64,000 nucleotides of DNA, from positions 34,656 through 98,655 of the forward strand of contig NZ_FCNW02000022.1 of NCBI RefSeq assembly GCF_001544475.1. Direction: 5' to 3'. The position numbers and the translations under genes were made by a program. This document shows positions 7,916 through 15,783 of this stretch, piece by piece (within the stretch, counting starts at the first letter, position 1; each line of letters starts with the position of its first letter). The notes beneath the pieces were generated by a model. That model saw nothing but the letters and a program-made list of their open reading frames with translations. It was not told where the DNA came from and did not search any database. This DNA comes from Caballeronia humi (lineage in GTDB: Bacteria > Pseudomonadota > Gammaproteobacteria > Burkholderiales > Burkholderiaceae).

Positions 7916-10296
7916 GCACGGATTCGCCTGCGCCATCGAAGGGCCGTCCCGCCTTCGCACCGCTGCCCGATGGAGAAGCGCGCCGCCGCACGCTCGAATC
8001 GGGGGTCGCGAACGGCGACTGCGACGCCGAGCCGATCCACATCCCCGGCGGCATCCAGCCGCACGGCTATCTGCTGACGGTCTCCGACGACCTCCACATC
8101 CTCCAGGCGAGCGACAACCTCGCGACGCTCACCGGCCAGCCGGTCGAGGCGCTGCTCGGCCAGCCGATCGGCGTGCTGCTCGGCCAATCAAGCGCCGAGC
8201 GCCTTGCGCAAGCGGCATCGACGGCGGAACTCGAAGCGGCGCCGCTCTATCTGGGCGTCGTCGAGAATCCGCTGCACGACGCGGCCGCCGTCGAAAGCGA
8301 TGCAGAATTCGACGTCACGCTGCATCGGCATGACGGCAATCTGATCGTCGAGCTGGAAGTCGCGCGCCATCTGCACGACGACATCTTCGCCGCGATGTAT
8401 CCGCTCGTGCGCACCTTCACGCGCAGCCTGCAGGACGTCGCGACCGTCGCCGAGCTCGCGCGCCTCGCCGTGCAGGAAGTGCGCGCGATCACGGGTTTCG
8501 GGCGCGTGATGCTGTATCGATTCGACGAAGAGGGCCGCAGCAACGTGCTGGCCGAAGAGCGCGACGACAGCTACGCGTCGTTCCTGAACCAGTGGTTCCC
8601 GGCGTCCGACATCCCGCGACAGGCGCGCGCGCTGTATCTGCGCAACCGCATCCGGCTGGTCGCGAATGTCGACTACACGCCTGCGCGCCTCGTGCCGGCG
8701 GTGAACCCCGTCACCGGCCGCCCGACCGATCTCAGCTACGCGACGCTGCGCAGCTTTTCGCCCGTCCATCTCGAATACATGCGCAACATGGGCACGCATG
8801 CGTCGATGTCGGTGTCGATCGTCGTGCGCGGGCACTTGTGGGGCCTGATTTCCTGCCACGATCACGACCCTCGCCTCGTGCCGTTCGAAGTACGGATGGC
8901 GGTCGAGCATCTGGGGCATATCCTGTCGCTGCAGATCGAGGCGAAGGAAGAGCGTGCCGAGGCCAACTATCTGCTCAGCCTGCGCCGCACGGTGTCGCAT
9001 CTGATCAGCGCGATGGGCGAGCACGACGACTTCGTCGAAGGCCTGCGCGCCGCGCCCGACGACATGCAAGGCTTCGCGTCGGCGACGGGTGCGGCGATCG
9101 TCGTCGACGACAAGGTGACGCTCTTCGGCGCCACGCCCGACGAGGACACGATCCGCGCGCTCACGCTGTGGCTCGCCGAGAGCACGACGGGCATCTACGC
9201 GACCGACGCGCTCCCGCAAGCCTGGCCGCGCGCCGCCGAGCACACCGAGACCGCGTGCGGCGTGCTGGCCGTTCCGGTCTCGCAGATCTTCCGCAATTAT
9301 TTGCTGTGGTTCCGGCCCGAGGTGATCCGCACGATCGAATGGGCGGGCGAGCCGATCAAGCTGCGCGCCGCCGACGGTGCGAACGCGCCGCGCACCGACT
9401 TCAGCCCGTGGGTGGAAACCGTGCGCAATCTGTCGCCAGCGTGGCGGCCGGTCGAAATCGAGATCGCGAGTGAATTTCGCGCGGCGATGCTCAACGTCGT
9501 GCTCCGGCACGCGGAGGAACGCGCGCAGTTCGCGACGGAACTCGCGCGCGCGAACAAGGAACTCGAAGCGTTCTCGTATTCGGTCTCGCACGACCTGCGC
9601 GCGCCGTTGCGGCACATCGCGGGCTACGGCGACCTCTTGCGTGAGCAGGAAGGCGAGCGCATGTCGGACCGGAGCCTGCGCTTTCTGAATAACATGCTGC
9701 AGTCGGCGCGCTTCGCTGGCACGCTCGTCGACGACCTGCTGATGTTCTCGCAGATGGGCCGCGCGGCGCTGCGCCCCGGCACCGTCGACATGAACCAGTT
9801 GCTGAAGTCGGTCGTCGGCGAGTTCGCGCCGGATACCGCCGGGCGCGACGTCGAGTGGGTGATCGGCGATTTGCCGAGCGTCACCGCCGACGCCACGTTC
9901 CTGCAACTCGCGCTGCGGAACCTGCTCTCGAACGCGGTGAAATATACGCGCACGCGAGAATCGGCGAAAATTGAGATATTCGCGGACACAACGGCAACCG
10001 AAACCATCGTCGGCGTGCGCGATAACGGCGTCGGCTTCGACATGAAATACGTCGGCAAGCTATTCGGCGTGTTCCAGCGGCTGCATCGCGCCGAAGAATT
10101 CGACGGCACCGGCATCGGACTTGCCAACGTGCGCCGCATCATCGAGCGGCACGACGGCCGGACCTGGGCCGAAGGGAGCGTTGGCGAGGGCGCCACGTTC
10201 TATTTCTCGCTACCACTCGTGTTCAAGAAAGTAACGGGCGCGCGGCGCAAGCCGCGCGCCGCATCCGAACCATCGTCAAAACCGGACCATGCTTAA
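7912..10296 (+). CDS. bphP: Bacteriophytochrome histidine kinase
   Basis: This is a red/far-red photoreceptor kinase of 794 residues. Order: PAS (about 35-140) starting at CDAEPIHIPGGIQPHG, where Cys37 should attach biliverdin covalently; GAF (about 155-325) with the phytochrome motif FPASDIPRQARALY; PHY (about 340-520); HisKA with phospho-acceptor His560 in YSVSHDLRAPLRH; and a HATPase_c domain (NLLSNAVKYTR, DNGVGFD, GTGIGLANV). There is no receiver domain on the protein. The start at 7912 overlaps the bphO stop, and its 3' end overlaps the next response regulator by eight bases, which is then the obvious phosphate acceptor. Confidence 0.96.
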   Translation: MSTDSPAPSKGRPAFAPLPDGEARRRTLESGVANGDCDAEPIHIPGGIQPHGYLLTVSDDLHILQASDNLATLTGQPVEALLGQPIGVLLGQSSAERLAQAASTAELEAAPLYLGVVENPLHDAAAVESDAEFDVTLHRHDGNLIVELEVARHLHDDIFAAMYPLVRTFTRSLQDVATVAELARLAVQEVRAITGFGRVMLYRFDEEGRSNVLAEERDDSYASFLNQWFPASDIPRQARALYLRNRIRLVANVDYTPARLVPAVNPVTGRPTDLSYATLRSFSPVHLEYMRNMGTHASMSVSIVVRGHLWGLISCHDHDPRLVPFEVRMAVEHLGHILSLQIEAKEERAEANYLLSLRRTVSHLISAMGEHDDFVEGLRAAPDDMQGFASATGAAIVVDDKVTLFGATPDEDTIRALTLWLAESTTGIYATDALPQAWPRAAEHTETACGVLAVPVSQIFRNYLLWFRPEVIRTIEWAGEPIKLRAADGANAPRTDFSPWVETVRNLSPAWRPVEIEIASEFRAAMLNVVLRHAEERAQFATELARANKELEAFSYSVSHDLRAPLRHIAGYGDLLREQEGERMSDRSLRFLNNMLQSARFAGTLVDDLLMFSQMGRAALRPGTVDMNQLLKSVVGEFAPDTAGRDVEWVIGDLPSVTADATFLQLALRNLLSNAVKYTRTRESAKIEIFADTTATETIVGVRDNGVGFDMKYVGKLFGVFQRLHRAEEFDGTGIGLANVRRIIERHDGRTWAEGSVGEGATFYFSLPLVFKKVTGARRKPRAASEPSSKPDHA

Positions 10297-10753
10297 ACCC
10301 ATCCTTCTCGTCGAAGACAACCCGAACGACCTCGAGCTCACGCTCGTCGCGCTCGACAAGAGCCAGCTTGCGAACGAAGTGATCATCGCGCGCGACGGTC
10401 AGGAAGCCATCGATTACCTTTTGAGCGAAGGCAACTGGACCGCTCGCGTGCCGGGCAACCCGGCTGTGATCCTGCTCGACCTGAAGCTGCCGAAGATCGA
10501 CGGCCTCGAAGTGCTCGAAATCATCCGCTCGAATGGCACGCTGAAGAGCATCCCCGTCGTCATGCTGACGTCGTCGCGGGAAGAGCAGGATCTCGTGCGC
10601 AGCTATGAGCTCGGCGTGAACGCCTATGTGGTCAAACCCGTCGAGTTTTCGGAATTCGTCGAAGCGATCGCCGATCTGGGCGTATTCTGGGCCGTACTCA
10701 ACGAACCGCCGCCGGGCTCGATGCGCTTTCGCCGCCCGCCGGTGAACGAATGA
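10289..10753 (+). CDS. Single-domain response regulator (Rcp1-like)
   Basis: This is a 154-residue receiver domain with no output domain. The acidic pair is in LLVEDNPND, the phospho-acceptor Asp is in VILLDLKLPKIDG, the conserved Thr/Ser is in VVMLTSSREEQD, and the Lys is in VVKPVEF. The family is the one that partners phytochromes in cyanobacteria (Rcp1) and many proteobacteria. The start lies inside the end of bphP, so the two are co-translated. It probably relays the BphP signal to the hybrid kinase or to an unlinked target. Confidence 0.93.
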   Translation: MLKPILLVEDNPNDLELTLVALDKSQLANEVIIARDGQEAIDYLLSEGNWTARVPGNPAVILLDLKLPKIDGLEVLEIIRSNGTLKSIPVVMLTSSREEQDLVRSYELGVNAYVVKPVEFSEFVEAIADLGVFWAVLNEPPPGSMRFRRPPVNE

Positions 10754-10818
10754 CGCGCATGCCGGTGATCATCGACTGCGCTTTCGCGCGAGCTTTTTCC
10801 TGCCAGGCCGTCTAGACC

Positions 10819-12759
10819 ATGCAGCCTTTGCACCTGCTTCTTGTCGAAGACAACACGCTCGATGCGGAGCTGACGCTCGCCCAGCTTGAACGCGCCGACT
10901 ACGCGGTCGATGCGCAGGTTGTCTACGACGAAGCCGAATTCGTGGCGCAACTGGAATCCAAGACGTTCGACGTGATCCTCGCCGACTTCGTCATGCCGAC
11001 CTTTTCCGGCATCGAAGCGCTGACGATCGCGATCGAACGCGCGCCCGATACGCCGTTCATCTTCGTGTCGGGGCTGCTCGGCGAAGAGCACGCGGTCGAG
11101 ATGCTCAAGCGCGGCGCGACCGATTACGTGTTGAAGCAACGCTTGCAGCGGTTGCCGGCCGTCGTGCGGCGTGCTCTGCGCGAAAGCGCGGAGCGTCAGC
11201 AGCGCATCGCGGTTGAACGCGTGCTGCGCGAAACGGAGACGCACTTTCGGCTGCTCGTCGACGCGCTGAAGGACTACGCCGTCATCACACTCGATCAGGA
11301 AGGCTGCATCCGCACGTGGAACGCGGCGTCGGAGCGGATTCTGGGTTATCCGGCACAGGACGTCGTCGGCCGCTCGGCGAGTGTGTTCCTGAGCCCGGAA
11401 GATCGCGACGGCGGCGTCTTCGAAGAGGAACTCGCCACCGCGCGCCGCGAGGGCAGCGCGAGCGACGACCGCTGGCTCTGGCGTAAGGACGGCCATTCGT
11501 TCTTCGCTTCGGGCGTGACAACGGCGATCCGCACCGAGCATCTCGAACTGATCGGTTATTCGAAGATCATCCGCGACGCGACCGACGCCCACATGGCCGC
11601 CGACGCGCTGCGGCTCGCGAAGGAGCAGGCTGAGACCGCGAACCGCGCGAAGGACCATTTTCTCGCGGTGCTGTCGCACGAACTGCGCACGCCGCTCACG
11701 CCGATCCTCGCCGCCGTGCGGCTGCTCGAAATGAAGCGCCAGTTGCCGGAAGACGCGCATCCGACGCTTGATTTGATCCGCCGCAACGTCGAGCTGGAGG
11801 CCCGTCTGATCGACGATCTGCTCGATTTGACGAGCATCGCGCGCGGCAAGCTGAGTCTCAATTTCACGAACGTCGCGCTCGATACGCTGATGACGAGCGC
11901 GCTCGACATGTCCATCTCCGACCTGCGAGTGAAGGGGCTTGCGCTCGAGACGCGCTTCGAGGCGGCGGCGTCGCTCGTGCTCGGCGATGCCGCGCGCCTG
12001 CAGCAGATCGTCTGGAACCTGATGAAGAACGCGGTCAAGTTCACGCCGGCCGACGGACGAATCGAAGTGCGGACGTGGAACCCTGATGCATCGACGATTG
12101 CAGTGGCTGTCGAGGACAGCGGCATCGGCATCAGTGCGGAGGCGTTGCCGCGCATCTTCTCGGCGTTCGAACAAGCCGACGATTCGATCACGCGCGCGTT
12201 CGGCGGCCTGGGCCTCGGCCTCGCGATCGCCAGCACGCTCGCGCAGAAGCACGGTGGCACGCTGACGGCGCAAAGCGAAGGGCGCGACAAGGGCGCGCGC
12301 TTCACGCTGACACTGCCGCTCGCGAAAGCGGAACCCGAGTACGAAAGCTCGCCGCACGCCACCACGCAGACGGACGATATCGTGCGGTCGCTGAACGTGC
12401 TGCTCGTCGAGGACAACGAGTACACGTCGTCGGCGATGGCGGAGGTGCTCGAAGTGCTCGGCCACAAGGTGTCGGTCGCGACGACCGTCGCCGAGGCGCT
12501 TGCGTTCGCGAAGAACGATCCGTTCGACCTGCTCGTCAGCGACATCGGCTTGCCCGACGGCAGCGGGCTCGATATCGCGCGCGCGTGGCAAGGATTGCAG
12601 CCGGGGCGGCCGTCGGTTGCGATCACCGGCTACGGCATGGACGAGGACATCCGGCGCTGCCGAGAAGCCGGCTTTGACGATCACCTGACGAAGCCCGTCA
12701 ACTTCGCGCGCCTCGAAGCGCTGATCTATACGCTCGCAAAAAAGCCCGCCGACGAGTGA
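10819..12759 (+). CDS. Hybrid sensor kinase REC-PAS-HisKA-HATPase-REC
   Basis: This 646-residue soluble protein has an N-terminal receiver (about 1-125, Asp in VILADFVMP), a PAS domain (about 150-265), HisKA with the acceptor in LSHELRTPLTP, HATPase_c (NLMKNAVKFTP, DSGIGI, GGLGLGLAIA), and a C-terminal receiver from about 525 (VLLVEDNEYTS, Asp in LLVSDIGLPDGSG). There are no membrane segments. It follows the Rcp1-like gene by 65 bases and has no DNA-binding output, so it likely forms a phosphorelay with BphP and the free receiver. The final target lies outside the cluster. Confidence 0.93.
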   Translation: MQPLHLLLVEDNTLDAELTLAQLERADYAVDAQVVYDEAEFVAQLESKTFDVILADFVMPTFSGIEALTIAIERAPDTPFIFVSGLLGEEHAVEMLKRGATDYVLKQRLQRLPAVVRRALRESAERQQRIAVERVLRETETHFRLLVDALKDYAVITLDQEGCIRTWNAASERILGYPAQDVVGRSASVFLSPEDRDGGVFEEELATARREGSASDDRWLWRKDGHSFFASGVTTAIRTEHLELIGYSKIIRDATDAHMAADALRLAKEQAETANRAKDHFLAVLSHELRTPLTPILAAVRLLEMKRQLPEDAHPTLDLIRRNVELEARLIDDLLDLTSIARGKLSLNFTNVALDTLMTSALDMSISDLRVKGLALETRFEAAASLVLGDAARLQQIVWNLMKNAVKFTPADGRIEVRTWNPDASTIAVAVEDSGIGISAEALPRIFSAFEQADDSITRAFGGLGLGLAIASTLAQKHGGTLTAQSEGRDKGARFTLTLPLAKAEPEYESSPHATTQTDDIVRSLNVLLVEDNEYTSSAMAEVLEVLGHKVSVATTVAEALAFAKNDPFDLLVSDIGLPDGSGLDIARAWQGLQPGRPSVAITGYGMDEDIRRCREAGFDDHLTKPVNFARLEALIYTLAKKPADE

Positions 12760-12907
12760 TCCGGCCCCGTCTCGTGGAATTTTGTGCGGGAGGCGTCGCG
12801 GGGTTGTCGATTTTGCGGAGAATGGAACGTCGTAGTGTTGGAGCGCCTGGCAACGCACTGGGGCGCATCCCGACTATTTCCGACCTTTCTCTACAGGAGT
12901 TGCCGTC

Positions 12908-13375
12908 ATGTCCACACCCGCCGTCAAGCCGATCCCCGCAGACATGCACACGCTGACCCCGCACCTCGTGTGCGCGGGGGCGGCCGAGGCCATCGCGTTC
13001 TATGTCAAGGCGTTCAATGCCGTCGAACTGGTCCGGTTGCCCGCGCCTAACGGCAAGCTGATGCACGCGTCGGTCAAGATCGGCGATTCGACGCTGATGC
13101 TCGTCGATGAAATGCCGGATTGCGGCGCGCTCGGGCCGAAGTCGCTGAAGGGGTCGCCGGTGACGATCCACATGTACGTCGAGGACGTCGATGCCGCCGT
13201 CGCGCAGGCCGTCGCCGCCGGGGCGACAGTGACGATGTCCGTCGCCGACATGTTCTGGGGCGACCGCTACGGGCAGGTCGAGGACCCGTTCGGACATCGC
13301 TGGTCGGTCGCGACGCACAAGCGCGACGTGACGCCCGCCGAGATGCAGGAAGCGATGTCGAAGATGTTTCAGTAA
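12908..13375 (+). CDS. VOC-family protein (PhnB/glyoxalase-like)
   Basis: The protein has 155 residues with a vicinal-oxygen-chelate fold of two beta-alpha-beta-beta-beta modules. It shows the PhnB-like pattern LTPHLVCAGAAEAIAFYVKAFNA near the start and FWGDRYGQVEDPFGHRWSVATH near the end. This subfamily covers metal-dependent isomerases or dioxygenases and resistance-like binding proteins, so no reaction can be assigned. The Shine-Dalgarno CAGGAG lies eight bases before the ATG. A second VOC gene starts 31 bases after it. Confidence 0.88.
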   Translation: MSTPAVKPIPADMHTLTPHLVCAGAAEAIAFYVKAFNAVELVRLPAPNGKLMHASVKIGDSTLMLVDEMPDCGALGPKSLKGSPVTIHMYVEDVDAAVAQAVAAGATVTMSVADMFWGDRYGQVEDPFGHRWSVATHKRDVTPAEMQEAMSKMFQ

Positions 13376-13406
13376 GCTGCCGACGCATATCCGTTGAGGA
13401 ACTGCC

Positions 13407-13880
13407 ATGCAAAAGATCGCCAACTGCCTCTGGTTCGACGGGCGCGCCGAAGAGGCCGCGCAGTTCTACACCGGCGTGTTTCGCCATTCACGCATCGGCG
13501 ATGTGATGCGTTATGGCGAAGCGGGGCCGAGGGAGAAGGGGAGCGTGCTGTCCGTATCGTTCGAGCTGGACGGCGTGGAATTCATGGCGCTCAACGGCGG
13601 GCCGGCGTTCACTTTTTCGCCGGCTATTTCGTTTTTTGTGAAATGCGAGACGCAGGATGAAGTCGATGGGTACTGGGAGAAGCTCGTCGAGGGCGGCCAG
13701 CCGCAGCAGTGCGGATGGGTGACGGACCGCTTCGGCGTGTCGTGGCAGATCGTGCCGGTGTCGCTCGGGAAGATGCTGCAGGACGAAGACCCGGCGAAAT
13801 CGACACGGGTCATGCAGGCGATGCTGAAGATGGTGAAGCTTGATATTGCGGGGCTGGAGAGCGCTTATCGGGGGGAGTAA
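13407..13880 (+). CDS. VOC-family protein (3-demethylubiquinone methyltransferase-like PhnB fold)
   Basis: This 157-residue protein begins MQKIANCLWFDGRAEEAAQFY and ends with LGKMLQDEDPAKSTRVMQAMLKM, the hallmark ends of the '3-dmu-9_3-mt' VOC subfamily. Despite that Pfam name, members are not proven methyltransferases. It has the GWVTDRFGVSWQIVP segment that closes the second module. The start has GTTGAGGA upstream. It is probably co-transcribed with the preceding VOC gene. Substrate unknown. Confidence 0.9.
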   Translation: MQKIANCLWFDGRAEEAAQFYTGVFRHSRIGDVMRYGEAGPREKGSVLSVSFELDGVEFMALNGGPAFTFSPAISFFVKCETQDEVDGYWEKLVEGGQPQQCGWVTDRFGVSWQIVPVSLGKMLQDEDPAKSTRVMQAMLKMVKLDIAGLESAYRGE

Positions 13881-13910
13881 AGGGCTGTGGGCCGACGTGG
13901 TCTTGCCCGC

Positions 13911-14093
13911 TTACCACGTGAGTTCGGCGTCGTTGTCATTGGGACATTCGTCCAAAAAGAGCGTGTCATCGCCTTCGCGCGCGATGGCTTCGCTGGCTCC
14001 GGCCCAGCCTTCGCGGGGGTTTTTCGTCGGGCGGCGCCATTCGGGCGCATTGTTTTCGCTGCGCATTTTCTCTTCGTTCCCAGTCGTTTTCAT
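13911..14093 (-). CDS. Small protein resembling a MazE/AbrB-type antitoxin tail
   Basis: This 60-residue ORF (or 51 residues from Met10, which has GAAGAGA upstream) ends in NPREGWAGASEAIAREGDDT...DNDAELTW. I recall the pattern PRxGW-xA-GDD-(acidic)-D-E-W as the toxin-binding C-terminal arm of MazE-like antitoxins, but the swapped-hairpin DNA-binding half that should precede it is absent: the frame is closed by a stop six codons upstream. No MazF/PemK toxin adjoins. It could be a remnant, a free-standing antidote arm, or an unrelated Burkholderia small protein. It sits 67 bases downstream of fetB on the same strand. Confidence 0.55.
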   Translation of the reverse strand: MKTTGNEEKMRSENNAPEWRRPTKNPREGWAGASEAIAREGDDTLFLDECPNDNDAELTW

Positions 14094-14159
14094 CTTTTCA
14101 TCGTCGATGTTTCAGCTCGTAGTGTGAGCGACATTCGACATACTTTTGCCGTTCCTGTT

Positions 14160-14960
14160 CTATTTCGCCCGCTCCACCAGCTTCCCCGCCAAAAACCGAT
14201 GCTCTGGCGAAAACAGCCGCCGATAAGTCATCACCACCGCCCCGACCGTCCCCAGCGCCGACGCCGCCGCGATCAGAAACATGATCACGATCTGATACCT
14301 CACCGCCTGCAACGGCGATTGCCCCGCGAGCACTTGCCCCGTCATCATCCCCGGCAAGCTGACGAGCCCGACGACCGCCATTTGGTTGAGCGTCGGAATC
14401 ATGCCTGCGCGCACGGCCTGCCGAGCGGGCCCCTGCGCCGCCTCCCAGCGCGTCGCGCCGAGCGCCAGTGACATTTCCACCGCGCCGCGTCCGGCCGTCA
14501 GTTCCTCCGTCATCCGCTCGATCCCGAGCGACACGCCCGTCAGCGTATTGCCGAGAATCATGCCGAGGATCGGAATCGCGTATTGCGGCTCGTACCACGG
14601 GTGGATGCGAATCACGACGAAGAGCCCAAACGCCCCGACGATCCACGCGCTCGCCCAGATCGACGCGATGCTGTCCACGCGCTGCCCCGCGTACGTTCGT
14701 CGTCCGCGATTCGACGCCGAAAATCCCGCGATCAGCGTCATTACGACCATCAGCGGCAGCACGACATACCAGCGGTCGAATTCGAAGACCCAGCCGAGCA
14801 CATAGCCGATCAGCAGCAACTGCACGACTGTGCGCACCGCCGCCCACGCGAGCTTGCGTTCCAGATCGAGCTTGAGCGCCACAGACAGCGCCCCATTGAC
14901 GACGATCAGCGCCGCCGCGAATCCGATATCGACGAGGCTCAGATTCTGATAACCGTTCAT
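14160..14960 (-). CDS. fetB: ABC transporter permease FetB (iron export)
   Basis: FetB is the membrane part of the FetAB exporter, which in E. coli lowers cytoplasmic iron under oxidative stress. This copy has 266 residues with about seven hydrophobic segments and the family block NRGRRTYAGQRVDS. A gene-length beta-lattice of Leu/Val-rich helices runs to the end. The start MNGYQNLSLVDIGFAAAL at 14960 is chosen because its ATG overlaps the stop of fetA (ATGA). An upstream in-frame extension of 40 Arg-rich residues lies inside fetA and is rejected. Confidence 0.88.
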   Translation of the reverse strand: MNGYQNLSLVDIGFAAALIVVNGALSVALKLDLERKLAWAAVRTVVQLLLIGYVLGWVFEFDRWYVVLPLMVVMTLIAGFSASNRGRRTYAGQRVDSIASIWASAWIVGAFGLFVVIRIHPWYEPQYAIPILGMILGNTLTGVSLGIERMTEELTAGRGAVEMSLALGATRWEAAQGPARQAVRAGMIPTLNQMAVVGLVSLPGMMTGQVLAGQSPLQAVRYQIVIMFLIAAASALGTVGAVVMTYRRLFSPEHRFLAGKLVERAK

Positions 14961-15670
14961 GGCGTGCCCTCGGTCAGTTTTCCGGCGACCATTGCGAGTT
15001 GCCGCGCGCCTACGCGCCGCGCCTGCTCGGGATCGTGCGAGACCCAGATGCTCGCGCGCCCCGCGTGCTCGGCGAACCATGCGTCGACGAGCGCCTCGAT
15101 TTCGCGCGCCGACGCGGGATCGAGCGAGGCGGTCGGCTCGTCGAGCAGCAGCACGTCGGGTGCGAGCTGCAATACGCGGATCAGCGCGGCGATCTGCGCC
15201 TCGCCGCCCGACAGATCGCTCGCGCGCTTGTCGAGGAAATCTTCTCCACGGCTCGCCGCCGACGCGAGCCGCGCCACCGCCGCGCGATCGAAATGCACAT
15301 CGCGATAGATCTTGAGCCCGAACGGATAGCGCAGATTGTCCTCGACCGAGCCGTCGAGCATCGCGGGTCGTTGCGCGATATACGCGACGCGTCGCCGGTA
15401 AGCCGGCACGCCTGCCCGCGCGATCGGGTTGCCACGCCAGAGAATTCGGCCGGCATCGACGGGATCGAGCAGCGCCAGCGCGCGCAGGAAAACGCTCTTT
15501 CCCGACCCGGACGGACCGGTGATGACGGCACGGTCGCCTTCGTGCAGCGTGAAATCGGTTGCGAAAAGCAGGGTCGTGTGGCGCGCCGGGTCGCGGCGCT
15601 CGATGCCGGAGGCGGCGACCAGCGCGCCGCGTGTCGAGGACGATGCGAAAGAGTCGGGCATCGGAATCAT
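14957..15670 (-). CDS. fetA: ABC transporter ATP-binding protein FetA
   Basis: This is the ATPase of FetAB. Visible motifs are Walker A GPSGSGKS, the Q-loop region YIAQRPAML, the signature LSGGE, Walker B VLLLDEPTASLDP, and the switch His in WVSHDPEQA. From the ATG at 15670 it has 237 residues; Met at 15661 is an equally possible start, and neither has a clear Shine-Dalgarno. It is translationally coupled to fetB. The AsmA gene is divergent, 113 bases away. Confidence 0.88.
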   Translation of the reverse strand: MIPMPDSFASSSTRGALVAASGIERRDPARHTTLLFATDFTLHEGDRAVITGPSGSGKSVFLRALALLDPVDAGRILWRGNPIARAGVPAYRRRVAYIAQRPAMLDGSVEDNLRYPFGLKIYRDVHFDRAAVARLASAASRGEDFLDKRASDLSGGEAQIAALIRVLQLAPDVLLLDEPTASLDPASAREIEALVDAWFAEHAGRASIWVSHDPEQARRVGARQLAMVAGKLTEGTP

Positions 15671-15783
15671 GGATCGGGTGAGGTGAGGGATCTTACGTCG
15701 AATCGGCTGTGCAAGTACGCCACGTATTGCCGGGCACGCTACGTGCTGCGCGTAGCCCAATGAGAAATAACGTCGGAGCTGTC

